From assembly GCA_965602805.1 (NCBI GenBank), contig CBFCZK010000001.1:62001-126000 (forward strand): a stretch of 64,000 bases of DNA. Reading direction: 5' to 3'. The notes beneath the pieces are model-generated. The model made no database searches, was not told the DNA's origin, and saw nothing but the letters and a program-made list of their open reading frames with translations. Below, in pieces: positions 27,045 through 35,194 of the stretch (position 1 is its first letter; every line of letters starts with the position of its first letter). The DNA is from Thiomicrorhabdus sp965602805 (GTDB taxonomy: Bacteria > Pseudomonadota > Gammaproteobacteria > Thiomicrospirales > Thiomicrospiraceae). Both the position numbers and the translations under genes were made by a program.

Positions 27045-27956
27045 TTAAAATATATCCGGGACTTCTGCGTTGACTGATACCATTCGTACCATACTGAGTT
27101 TATCTTCCATATCCACTTCTTCTTCAGCTGGGTGAACCAATTTTTCTAAATACGCTTTAGTCGCTAAAAATTCAGGACTAAGCAGGGTTTCTTCTTTTCT
27201 TGGTCGTGGCAGTGGCACATTTAAGGTTTCTTGAACACGACCAGGGCTAGCTTCTAAAATCAAAATTCGATCTGCTAAATAAATCGCTTCGTCTATGTCG
27301 TGGGTAATAAAGAAAATAGTAATGTCTATGTTTTGCCAGATTTCTAATAAATAACGCTGCATTTTCAGACGGTTTTGAGGGTCTAAAGCGGCAAAAGGTT
27401 CATCCATTAACAGAATCTTAGGTTGATTGGCCAAGGCTCTAATAATCGCGACACGTTGCTTCATGCCCCCAGATAACTGGTGCGGGTATGCATTAGCGAA
27501 TTTTTCTAGGCCCACCAAATCAATCCATTGAAACGCTTCTGCTTCTGCGGCATTTTTTGACATGCCACCTTCGGTTAAGCCAAACATAACGTTCTTTTTT
27601 ACCGTCATCCAAGGAAAAAGAGAGTAGCTTTGAAACACCATACCTCTGTCCGGGCCAGGGCCATCCACCAGGGTTTCATCGATATGAATTGCGCCAACTT
27701 CATGCGTTTCTAAACCCGCGATCAGACGTGCTAGGGTTGATTTCCCACAACCTGAAGGCCCGACCACACACACAAACTCTCTTTTGTAAGCGGTAAAATC
27801 AATCGAATTAAGGACGTTGACTTTTTTACCTTTATGCTCAAACGTTTTATGTAGGTTGGAAATCGTTAATGCCTTAGGGCGTTGCAGAATGCGCGCATTT
27901 CTGTCTGCAATTTCAGGTGTATACCATGCTGCAAGCGGGTGAATGTTATTTGACAT
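27045..27956 (-). CDS. ABC transporter ATPase (TauB/SsuB type)
   Basis: The 303-residue ATPase powers uptake through the adjacent permease. Walker A is GPSGCGKST, the signature is LSGGMKQR, Walker B is ILLMDEPFAALD and the switch histidine is in FITHDIDEA. An N-terminal extension of about 30 residues precedes the domain. The match is to the nitrate/sulfonate/taurine importer class, which also serves the urea-carboxylase clusters. The binding protein at 14865 is its likely partner. Confidence 0.9.
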   Translation of the reverse strand: MSNNIHPLAAWYTPEIADRNARILQRPKALTISNLHKTFEHKGKKVNVLNSIDFTAYKREFVCVVGPSGCGKSTLARLIAGLETHEVGAIHIDETLVDGPGPDRGMVFQSYSLFPWMTVKKNVMFGLTEGGMSKNAAEAEAFQWIDLVGLEKFANAYPHQLSGGMKQRVAIIRALANQPKILLMDEPFAALDPQNRLKMQRYLLEIWQNIDITIFFITHDIDEAIYLADRILILEASPGRVQETLNVPLPRPRKEETLLSPEFLATKAYLEKLVHPAEEEVDMEDKLSMVRMVSVNAEVPDIF

Positions 27957-27965
27957 TTGGTGCTC

Positions 27966-28940
27966 CTATTTCCCTGTGTGCCACGGGAATAAACGTTTCC
28001 CAAATTGCGCGAGTAACATATCCGTGAGTAAGCCAATGAGACCAATGATTAATATCGCCGCAAATACATTATCAAAGTTTTTATAGCGCGCTTGCTGAGT
28101 AATAAACCAGGTGATGCCCGAGCTTGCACCAATCATCTCCGCCACAATAAGGTAAGTCCAAGCCCAGCCTAGCAAGATACGCATGTCTCGATATAAGTCA
28201 GGCAAGATACCCGGCAGGATAACGCGACGAATCATGCTAAAACCTCTGCAACCTAAAGTCAGGGAGGCTTCGACGATTGCCATATTCAATTTACGCGTGG
28301 TGGCGCCAACAATCAGTACCATCTGAAAAAATGTGCCAATAAAGATGATGGAGATTTTAGGCGCGTCATAAATCCCTAAAATAGCCACGGCTAATGCCCC
28401 AAAGGCAGGTGCCGGTAAGTATCTAAAAAACTCAGTAAACGGATCAATTAAGTGGGATGCGGCATTGTAGGTTCCCGCTAAAATCCCCAGTGGCACGCCG
28501 AATAACATCGCCCAGAAAAATCCCCAAGCAATGATAGAAATAGAGTGTAAAAGGCTTTCATGTAACCAGGGTTCATTATTGCGTTTAGGCGGGGTAGTAA
28601 AAGCGGTATAAAGTGCGGTTGCGACTTCATCTGGCGCAGGTAAGTAAACCGGATTGGCTGGGAAACCTTGCGGTAATGTTGTTATGTCGATTTGTGGGTT
28701 TTCGGCAACCAGCTTATCAACCTCAAGCTGAAAAGTGTCTTTGTCGATTAAGGTGCCTTCTCTAAAATAGCTAACATCACCTGGTTGGGTGATTTCAACC
28801 TGAGGATGCCATATAAAAGGCACATAGCTGACTAAACACCAAATAAAAATAGGCACCGCAAAACTAGCAAACGTCAGTAGGCGCGCGGATTTTTTATCGA
28901 TGGGAGTTCTTGGTATTGCCCAGCTTTTTAAGCGACTCAT
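27966..28940 (-). CDS. ABC transporter permease (TauC/SsuC type)
   Basis: An inner-membrane permease of 324 residues: an N-terminal helix (about 25-45), a periplasmic segment of about 80 residues, then five or six helices. The coupling (EAA-like) loop reads EASLTLGCRGFSMIRRVILPG. It is the first gene of the minus-strand operon. A near-perfect sigma-54 promoter lies 56 bases upstream of its ATG, which fits nitrogen-limited expression. With the ATPase it should import the substrate delivered by the distant binding protein. Confidence 0.9.
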   Translation of the reverse strand: MSRLKSWAIPRTPIDKKSARLLTFASFAVPIFIWCLVSYVPFIWHPQVEITQPGDVSYFREGTLIDKDTFQLEVDKLVAENPQIDITTLPQGFPANPVYLPAPDEVATALYTAFTTPPKRNNEPWLHESLLHSISIIAWGFFWAMLFGVPLGILAGTYNAASHLIDPFTEFFRYLPAPAFGALAVAILGIYDAPKISIIFIGTFFQMVLIVGATTRKLNMAIVEASLTLGCRGFSMIRRVILPGILPDLYRDMRILLGWAWTYLIVAEMIGASSGITWFITQQARYKNFDNVFAAILIIGLIGLLTDMLLAQFGKRLFPWHTGK

Positions 28941-28995
28941 AAGGGTTGGCTCGTATTGAATTAGTTTGGTATTACTTTTTGTCTAGTTCGTAATA

Positions 28996-29011
28996 AGCAA
29001 TGGCTGTGCCA
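28996..29011 (-). promoter_or_regulatory. sigma-54 promoter of the carboxylase operon
   Basis: On the minus strand the sequence is TGGCAC-AGCCA-TTGCT, an exact match to the TGGCAC-N5-TTGCW consensus. It is 56 bases upstream of the permease ATG. Sigma-54 promoters need an activator; NtrC is the usual one for nitrogen scavenging. Confidence 0.82.
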
Positions 29012-29059
29012 TCGTATAAAGTCTACTATTTACAATAAGATAGGTTTTTTTGGAGTGAT

Positions 29060-29111
29060 GCACCCAGAAGGGGATGTTTCAAGTTAGAGCGCTGTATCAC
29101 CAAGTTGGAGC
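29060..29111 (-). promoter_or_regulatory. possible NtrC-like activator sites
   Basis: Two weak matches to GCAC-N7-GTGC lie upstream of the sigma-54 promoter: GCAC at 29060 with a poor right half, and TCAC-N7-GAGC at 29097. The distance (50-100 bases upstream) is right for an enhancer, but the sites are degenerate. Confidence 0.3.
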
Positions 29112-29136
29112 GTTTATGAAACGAATTCAATAACTC

Positions 29137-29859
29137 TTAAATAGCTTTTCGAATGGAGCTGAGGCCTGATGACAGGGGTTTGATTTCGCCACTGACGTCT
29201 ATAAGCGCTTGGCCTTGTGGATTAATGCCTAAATAAAGTCCTGACTCTTCTTCTTCGGGTGAGATAAGACGAACCGTTTCATTCACTTTAAATAGATCAT
29301 GAGCTTGCCAGTATTCAGTCAATTCAATTTGTCCGTAGTTATGCAATCCAGTTTGTTGGATTCTAAGGAAGAAGTCTGCAAATAGATCATCCAAATCAAA
29401 ATCTGCTACGCAGCTAGAGCCGACACCCAAATTAGCCAAACCTCGGTTAATGCCAATGCCAATAATCAAAGCGCGGTAGTCTTTTTTAAGGACTTGCTCA
29501 ATCAACATGCCAGCCACCTTGCCTTGATCATTAAAAAGATCATTCGGCCATTTCAAATAGAGGTTGTCAGCCGTAAGTTCATTGAGACTTTGATGCAGTA
29601 AAGCCGCAATATGCAGACTTAATAGCCCTGATATTTCAAAGCTAGAATCTAGCGGATAGGCTAACGAGAATATCGCAGAATCTTGGTTTGTTACCCAGCT
29701 ACGTTGTTGTTGACCATAACCCGCCGTTTGATTTTGGGTCGTGCAAAAAATAGGCTTTTTTGGTCTGTTTTCAGTTACGTACTCTTTTAGATAGCGACTG
29801 GTGGAGTCAACGCGATCAAGCGAAATAATGTCGTAGGACGGGTCAGAAGGTTTGTGCAT
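29137..29859 (-). CDS. birA: biotin--protein ligase, catalytic domain only
   Basis: Attaches biotin to carboxylase biotinyl domains. Motifs: DSTSRYLKEY, the biotin loop as TAGYGQQQRSW, LKWPNDLF and IIGIGINRG. It lacks the N-terminal DNA-binding domain of E. coli BirA, so it should not be a repressor. In the biotin loop the position of E. coli Arg118 is Gln. I chose the ATG at 29859. A longer TTG reading (from 29925) would translate through a 10-base repeat, and its TTG falls within a TTGACA box. The next biotin enzyme is the carboxylase 4 kb downstream on the same strand. Confidence 0.9.
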   Translation of the reverse strand: MHKPSDPSYDIISLDRVDSTSRYLKEYVTENRPKKPIFCTTQNQTAGYGQQQRSWVTNQDSAIFSLAYPLDSSFEISGLLSLHIAALLHQSLNELTADNLYLKWPNDLFNDQGKVAGMLIEQVLKKDYRALIIGIGINRGLANLGVGSSCVADFDLDDLFADFFLRIQQTGLHNYGQIELTEYWQAHDLFKVNETVRLISPEEEESGLYLGINPQGQALIDVSGEIKPLSSGLSSIRKAI

Positions 29860-29880
29860 AGGTTTCAATTTTTTTTGGTT

Positions 29881-29910
29881 TGTGTGAGTTTGTGTGAGTT
29901 TGTGAGAGTT
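29881..29910. repeat. three 10-bp direct repeats in the birA leader
   Basis: Three consecutive copies of TGTG(T/A)GAGTT, the first two identical, between the birA ATG and a TTGACA box. They may allow slippage. Confidence 0.8.
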
Positions 29911-29927
29911 TCTAGCGGTTGTCAATA

Positions 29928-29990
29928 ATGGCTATCTTAGCCGAATTTAACCTGATCGTTGTCGATTAACGGTTTAACCAGGCCTGGTCA
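29928..29990. repeat. 63-bp dispersed repeat, copy A
   Basis: Begins ATGGCTAT, contains TTAGCCGAATTTAAC and GTTGTCGATTAA, and ends in ACCAGGCCTGGT. It is about 85% identical to 30828-30890, exactly 900 bases away in the same orientation. It lies upstream of birA. Confidence 0.85.
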
Positions 29991-30015
29991 CTCTAGAAAA
30001 CGATCTGAATTGACC

Positions 30016-30106
30016 CTCGTTCCCACACTCCTGTGTGGGAATGCAGGCCTAGGCCAATGCCAATATGGAGTTGGATTACCACGCTAAGCATGGGAACCAG
30101 AAATTT
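30016..30106. repeat. REP/RAYT-type interspersed element
   Basis: An about 90-base element starting with a perfect 9-bp hairpin TTCCCACAC/GTGTGGGAA (30020-30041) and ending in ACCACGCT..GCATGGGAACCAG, the rough inverse of its start. This layout (CGTTCCCAC...GTGGGAA...GGGAACCAG) is that of a well-known family of REP-like elements in gammaproteobacteria. A second hairpin, CCAGAAA/TTTCTGG, with a following T-rich stretch is at its right edge. No transposase is in the window. Confidence 0.7.
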
Positions 30107-30123
30107 TCTTTCTGGTGTTTTGT

Positions 30124-30236
30124 TCAGTCATAAGTCTTAATGCAAGCAACATGTCTTAAATTTTTACCACTGTCACATGGGCAGATGGTCAGAGGTCATT
30201 ACGTCCAGTTTTGGGTTCAACATTCCTTATTGGCAC
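30124..30236 (-). pseudogene. detached SEC-C zinc-finger tail of the UPF0149 gene
   Basis: Directly after the stop of the UPF0149 gene, the same frame continues VPIRNVEPKTGRND. After another stop and a frame change it reads CPCDSGKNLRHVAC, a SEC-C motif with its spacing slightly altered. UPF0149 proteins normally end in EPKxGRND-PCPC-GSGKKxKxCC. The tail has therefore been cut off by an in-frame stop and a frameshift. Confidence 0.8.
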
Positions 30237-30803
30237 TCAATGAGAACGCTTTTCTAAAAAATAAGCATGCAGTTTGCGCGCAGCGGATTCAATTTCAGAT
30301 ATTGTTTTCTGATGTTGATCAGGTGTTAAGTCGTGAAGGGTAGGGAAGTTTTCTTCCAGGCCATACAAAGCGATTACATCCAGTAGTTTTTGCATATCGC
30401 TTTCAAGTTTTGGCCATTTGCCAAGTGTAACTCCCTTCATATACCCAAAACACCACTCTTCAACAATTAGAATCTGTTTTTCACTCAGAGCATTAATATT
30501 TAAGAGCGCTTCAAAACCTTCAGGGGATTCCATTAGCATCTCAGCTGTATTGCTCATATGTTGGATAACTAAGCGGAAAAACCGCTCAACTTCGGATGCA
30601 CTTTCCCATTCTGGCTGGTTGGCTTCTCCTCCCCAGATCTCGGGATACCATTGGCTGGGCACTAGCATGTTTGGTCCAGACACAATCGCGGTTAAAAAAC
30701 CGTCCAATTCAGAGGTGTCTAGAATTGAAGCATCATTGCCATATTTGAGGAACGTGTCATTAAGAAAGTCGATTTCTTCGTTGCTAAGGGGTAATAAGCG
30801 CAT
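30237..30803 (-). CDS. UPF0149/YecA-like protein, C-terminally truncated
   Basis: A 188-residue member of the UPF0149 (YecA/YgfB) family: all-helical, with LDGFLTAIVSGPNMLVPSQW near residue 30 (in part) and the conserved acidic patches. The function of the family is poorly known. Compared with YecA-type members it has lost the C-terminal SEC-C zinc motif, whose remnant lies downstream. The main domain has no other damage, so the protein may still be made. It lies between two direct copies of a 63-bp repeat. Confidence 0.8.
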   Translation of the reverse strand: MRLLPLSNEEIDFLNDTFLKYGNDASILDTSELDGFLTAIVSGPNMLVPSQWYPEIWGGEANQPEWESASEVERFFRLVIQHMSNTAEMLMESPEGFEALLNINALSEKQILIVEEWCFGYMKGVTLGKWPKLESDMQKLLDVIALYGLEENFPTLHDLTPDQHQKTISEIESAARKLHAYFLEKRSH

Positions 30804-30827
30804 GGTTTTGTTCCGTAGTATCTAGGC

Positions 30828-30890
30828 ATGGCTATATTAGCCGAATTTAACGTGATTGTTGTCGATTAAGTATTTCACCAGGCCTGGTTA
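30828..30890. repeat. 63-bp dispersed repeat, copy B
   Basis: Direct repeat of copy A at 29928, located upstream of the UPF0149 gene. Its ACCAGGCCTGGTTA end contains the stop codon (TTA on this strand) of hrpB. A more diverged relative is near 57376-57412. Confidence 0.85.
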
Positions 30891-33479
30891 CTTGGTGCGC
30901 GGTCGGCGTGGTTGAATGGATCTGCCTGGTTTCTCTTCGAGCGGTTTTTCTGGCCAACGATGTCTGCGGTATTTACCGCGCATCTCTTTGGCGACTTCTA
31001 TATAGGAGGTATTCCAAAAGTTGGCTAAGTCTGCGGTGATTTGGATGGGTTTTTGCGCGGGCGACAGTAACTCAAAGGTGAGGGCGATTTGCCCATTGGC
31101 GAGTTTCGGGGATGCTAGTTCTCCAAACAGCTCTTGCAGTTGAATCGCAACTTTGGGTAATTTGCCGATTTGATAGTGAATGGCGACGCGTTTACCGGAA
31201 GGCGCGGTGTAGTGCGTGGGGGCGTATTGCTCTATCGCGTTTAATTCTGCATAGCTGAGTCTGGCCTGCAATAGGCTGAGTAAATCCAACTTGGCTAAAT
31301 CAGACCACTGTTTGATATGGCTCAAATAGGGCACACACCAATTCTCAAAATCACTGAGCAGTTCTGCTATTGAAAAGCCTGCGTATTCTGGCAGATATTG
31401 GCCTAACCAGCGCACACGATCTAACCAGGCCTGGTTGGTTTTATTCCACGGTAACTTCTCTAAATTGGAGGCAATAATCACCTCGGTCATACAGGCTTGA
31501 AGCTGTTGTGGATTGATTTTGTTGGTTGTTTTTTGTTGTAAACTAATTGCGCCCAATTTTCTCTGACTGCTGCCTACAATACGCTGTTTTTTCTCATCAA
31601 ACGAGACGTTGGTCTCGGTGCTGATTTGCTGTGAAAACAGCGCTTCAATTTCATCTAACGTAATCGGTGCGGCCATAAAGACTTTACCATCGCGACGTTG
31701 CCCATCGAGGTTGCCAGCAACCAACCAGGCCTGGTCGTTTAAGCGATCTTCTGGCGTCAGAAAGCAGCCTTTGCCATTACTCAGTTGATAACGACTGTCG
31801 GCATTAGAACGGCGTTTAGCGACTCGGTCAGGATACGCTAAGGCGAGCATTTGGCCTATTGAAAGGGGCATAGATTCATTGTCTGACTTTAAAATGTTAG
31901 GCAAAGCTAAATTCGGCAAAGACAAAACTCGTTTTTGCCATTGCTGACTATTGGCCATGGCTTCACGTGTTGCAGACAATATCAGCGGCGAGGACTTTAG
32001 GGTTTGAGGGTTCTGACGATACGCTTGTAAAGCCTCCACTCTATCTTCTAAATTCACCCCATAACCGCGCCTGAAAATATCCCGTTCACTCAAAATCGCC
32101 GCGATGTCGCAAGCGGTGGTCAGTTGCTGTTGACCGTGTTGCTCAGCCGATTGCCTGGCAATCAAAAGCATCTTCGCCAAACGTGCCGAAAGGCCGAGTT
32201 GACTGGCTTGTTGACCTAAGGCATTGAGTGAACCATTGGTTTTTAAAAATCCTAGCTGAATTAACAGGGCTTGTGCGATTTGATAGTGGGCTGTCGGGGG
32301 TGGGGTTAACCAGCGTAGATCTTCTAAGTTGATTACGCCCCACATCGCCATCTCCAAACTTAAATCCGTTAGGTCGGAGGTTAAAATTGATTCCGATTCG
32401 AACGCGACACGGCTTTTATGCTCGGATTCTGTCCATAAGCGATAAGCGTGACCTTCCGCCAAACGACCTGCGCGACCAGATCGCTGTGTGGCCGAAGCTT
32501 GCGAGATGTTTTGTGTGAGCATGCGGGTCATACCACTGCTAGCATCATAAGCGGCGTGACGGACTAAACCGCTGTCGATGACAATGTGAATGCCTTCGAT
32601 GGTTAAACTGGTTTCGGCAATATTGGTTGAGAATATGACTTTGCGGCGATTTTTAGCATCTTTCTGCAACACCTTACTTTGCGCTTCCGGCGTGAGTCCA
32701 CCGTATAGCGGAATTAGCGCCACTTCAGTAGAATTGATACTTTCAGAAGCGTGTTGAATGGCTTGTAAAATCTCTTTTTGACCTGGTAAAAATATCAAAC
32801 AGTCACCGCTATGCAACGCAAGTGCATTGGTTAACGCCTGGGTAATCACACGATAAAGAGGCTGGCCATAGAGTTGTAATAACGGCTGTGGCAGGGGGCT
32901 GCCCAAATAGTGGATATTGACAGGAAAGGTTCGGCCAGGGCATTGAATGATCGGCGCATGGTCCAAAAACTGGCTTAGTGAATCGCTGGCAATGGTGGCG
33001 GACATAATGAGTATTTTCAAATCTTCACGTAAGGCGGATTGGCTGTCTAAACATAAAGCGAGCGCTAAATCTGCATCCAAAGAACGTTCGTGAAACTCAT
33101 CAAAAATAATCAACGCGGTGTCACTGAGCTCTGGATCGTTTTGTAAACGTCTAATTAAAATCCCTTCGGTCATGATTTCAACCACCGTCTCTTTGGAGAT
33201 TTTACGGTCATTACGCACTTGATAACCGATGCGTTGGCCGACTTTTTCGCCCAGTTGTTTCGCCAGAAAAGCTGCCAAAGAACGCACCGCCAATCGACGC
33301 GGTTCTAAAAGAATGATTTTACGACCCTTTAGCCACTCGGCATCCATTAACGCTAAAGGCACTTGGGTCGATTTCCCAGCCCCAGGCTCAGCTTGCAGTA
33401 CGCACGCCGAATGCTCAGCTAAACAGGTTTGAATCTGCGGAATAAAGGCGTGAATTGGTAAATCATTGGCGGTGGACAT
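30888..33479 (-). CDS. hrpB: ATP-dependent helicase HrpB
   Basis: A DEAH-type RNA helicase family protein. Motif I is PGAGKST, motif II is DEFHERSLDADL (the DEFH variant typical of HrpB), motif III is MSAT and motif VI is QRSGRAGR. The C-terminal HrpB-specific region is present (KRVAIHYQIGKLP and a basic tail). I chose the ATG at 33479 (863 residues); a TTG at 33491 is in frame. Two in-frame dispersed palindromes encode NQAW. The physiological role in most bacteria is unclear. Confidence 0.93.
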   Translation of the reverse strand: MSTANDLPIHAFIPQIQTCLAEHSACVLQAEPGAGKSTQVPLALMDAEWLKGRKIILLEPRRLAVRSLAAFLAKQLGEKVGQRIGYQVRNDRKISKETVVEIMTEGILIRRLQNDPELSDTALIIFDEFHERSLDADLALALCLDSQSALREDLKILIMSATIASDSLSQFLDHAPIIQCPGRTFPVNIHYLGSPLPQPLLQLYGQPLYRVITQALTNALALHSGDCLIFLPGQKEILQAIQHASESINSTEVALIPLYGGLTPEAQSKVLQKDAKNRRKVIFSTNIAETSLTIEGIHIVIDSGLVRHAAYDASSGMTRMLTQNISQASATQRSGRAGRLAEGHAYRLWTESEHKSRVAFESESILTSDLTDLSLEMAMWGVINLEDLRWLTPPPTAHYQIAQALLIQLGFLKTNGSLNALGQQASQLGLSARLAKMLLIARQSAEQHGQQQLTTACDIAAILSERDIFRRGYGVNLEDRVEALQAYRQNPQTLKSSPLILSATREAMANSQQWQKRVLSLPNLALPNILKSDNESMPLSIGQMLALAYPDRVAKRRSNADSRYQLSNGKGCFLTPEDRLNDQAWLVAGNLDGQRRDGKVFMAAPITLDEIEALFSQQISTETNVSFDEKKQRIVGSSQRKLGAISLQQKTTNKINPQQLQACMTEVIIASNLEKLPWNKTNQAWLDRVRWLGQYLPEYAGFSIAELLSDFENWCVPYLSHIKQWSDLAKLDLLSLLQARLSYAELNAIEQYAPTHYTAPSGKRVAIHYQIGKLPKVAIQLQELFGELASPKLANGQIALTFELLSPAQKPIQITADLANFWNTSYIEVAKEMRGKYRRHRWPEKPLEEKPGRSIQPRRPRTK

Positions 33480-33598
33480 AGAGGGTGACAAAAGACCTTG
33501 GTAAAAACGTAAAGAGAGATAGCGGGAATTAGCCTTATTTTAATCGTCTTTTAAAGCGATAAAAAAACTATTGCAATTTAATATAGCGATAAAAGAGA

Positions 33599-33608
33599 CC
33601 AGGCCTGC
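33599..33608. repeat. near-copy of the dispersed palindrome
   Basis: CCAGGCCTGC, 9 of 10 bases, in the gap between divergent hrpB and the dehydrogenase. The rest of 33492-33731 shows no gene. Confidence 0.7.
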
Positions 33609-33731
33609 TCAGATTATGAATAAACTTTAAGAGGCATTTTAAATACGCTTCTGATAATTCCATCTGCCAAGTCTTAATTTAGCGTTAGAATGAGCCTTTG
33701 AATTATCTAAAGTCTTGAGGTAAAAACCGCT

Positions 33732-35003
33732 ATGTTTGAGTTGGCAAAACAACGATTGGAATCTGTTTTTAAACATATTGAAGTCGATGAAGAGGTTCTG
33801 GATCGGCTATCCGTTGCTAAACGCTCTTTTATTGCGAGTATTCCGGTGCGCATGGACAGTGGTGAGTTGCGAATTTTTACCGGTTATCGAGTGCAGTATG
33901 ACGATACCCGCGGGCCAACCAAAGGCGGCATTCGTTATCATCCGCGCGTCAATCTAGATGAAGTCACCTCTTTGAGTTTTTGGATGACGGTCAAGTGTGC
34001 AGTTGCAGGCCTACCTTTTGGCGGCGCGAAAGGTGGTGTGACGGTCAATCCAAAAGAACTTTCAAAATTAGAATTAGAGAGATTGTCGCGTGGTTATATT
34101 CGGGTATTTGCTGATGTTCTCGGAGAGTCCCGTGATATTCCCGCACCGGATGTCTATACCAATGCCACTATTATGGGCTGGATGGCCGATGAATATTCTG
34201 TTCTGTACCGTCGTCAAGAGCCCGGTATGATTACCGGTAAACCGTTGCATTTAGGCGGTTCTGAAGGGCGTGAAGCCGCCACAGGGCAAGGCGCTTTATA
34301 CACTTTAGCTGAATATGGACGTCGTCATGGTTGGGATGTTTCAACGGTGACCGTTGCCGTTCAAGGGTTTGGTAATGTGGGTTTTCACTTTGCACGATTG
34401 GCAAAAAGAATGGGATTTCGTGTGGTTGCAGTATCCGATTCTCAAGGGGCTATTTATAGTACCAGCGGACTCAATATTGAAGATATATATCGTTATAAAG
34501 AGGAAGAAAATACCTTGGCCTCGGTCTATTGTGATGGCTCGGTTTGTAATCTGCTCGAATATGAGCAACTGACCAATGATGAATTGCTTGAGTTACCAGT
34601 TGATGTTTTGGTATTAGCCGCTTTAGAAAATCAAGTCACGCAGTTGAATGCCGGCCAAATTAAAGCTAAAACCATTCTAGAAATTGCCAATGGTCCAGTG
34701 ACACCTCAGGCCGATGAAATACTGGAAGCCAATGGGATTGAAGTCATTCCTGATGTGTTGGCTAACGCAGGCGGGGTGGTGGTCAGTTATTTTGAGTGGG
34801 TACAAAATAAAGCTGGGTTTTATTGGGAGGAGAAAGAGGTCATCTCTAAGCTTAAGAAAATTATGACGACTGAGTCTCGTGTGGTTTTTGATTTGGCTTT
34901 AAGCCATAAATGCAGCTTAAGAACAGCCGCTTATATTCACGGTATTGAGCGTTTAGCGGGTGCGATAGATCAGCGAGGTAATAAGAAATACTTTAGTAAA
35001 TAA
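33732..35003 (+). CDS. Glu/Leu/Phe/Val-family dehydrogenase (likely glutamate dehydrogenase)
   Basis: Interconverts an amino acid and its 2-oxo acid with NAD(P). The 423 residues match the hexameric GDH group. Seen are the substrate-binding TRGPTKGGIRYHP, the catalytic-lysine segment LPFGGAKGGV, PAPDVYTNATIMGWM and the nucleotide fold VQGFGNVG. Glutamate is the likely substrate by length and motifs. It is monocistronic, with GAGG 11 bases from the ATG. Ammonia from the nearby nitrogen island could feed it, but a catabolic role is equally possible. Confidence 0.88.
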   Translation: MFELAKQRLESVFKHIEVDEEVLDRLSVAKRSFIASIPVRMDSGELRIFTGYRVQYDDTRGPTKGGIRYHPRVNLDEVTSLSFWMTVKCAVAGLPFGGAKGGVTVNPKELSKLELERLSRGYIRVFADVLGESRDIPAPDVYTNATIMGWMADEYSVLYRRQEPGMITGKPLHLGGSEGREAATGQGALYTLAEYGRRHGWDVSTVTVAVQGFGNVGFHFARLAKRMGFRVVAVSDSQGAIYSTSGLNIEDIYRYKEEENTLASVYCDGSVCNLLEYEQLTNDELLELPVDVLVLAALENQVTQLNAGQIKAKTILEIANGPVTPQADEILEANGIEVIPDVLANAGGVVVSYFEWVQNKAGFYWEEKEVISKLKKIMTTESRVVFDLALSHKCSLRTAAYIHGIERLAGAIDQRGNKKYFSK

Positions 35004-35194
35004 ACGATTTATAATCGTTAGGCTGGTTTGTATTATATCAATGTTTTTCATAGGGTTAACTAGGTGCAATCATTGTTTGTGTTAACTTTACGTATTAGTT
35101 TTGTTATCATAAAGGTTTTTTTAAAATCTGAAGCTTTAAGCTAGCGTAAAAAATACTGCTGCTCGTTTTATAAGTATTCTGAGGTAATTTTGTT

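Noticed and set aside
28941..29136. Guanidine-I (ykkC) riboswitch upstream of the permease
   Set aside because: I looked for the conserved core motifs on the minus strand and saw none; only the sigma-54 promoter is convincing.
29860..29925. N-terminal extension of BirA from a TTG at 29925
   Set aside because: It would translate a 10-base tandem repeat, lies outside the family domain, and the TTG is part of a TTGACA box; the ATG at 29859 is preferred.
35004..35020. Terminator after the dehydrogenase gene (ACGATT/AATCGT)
   Set aside because: The stem is only six weak pairs with a 3-base loop and no T run.
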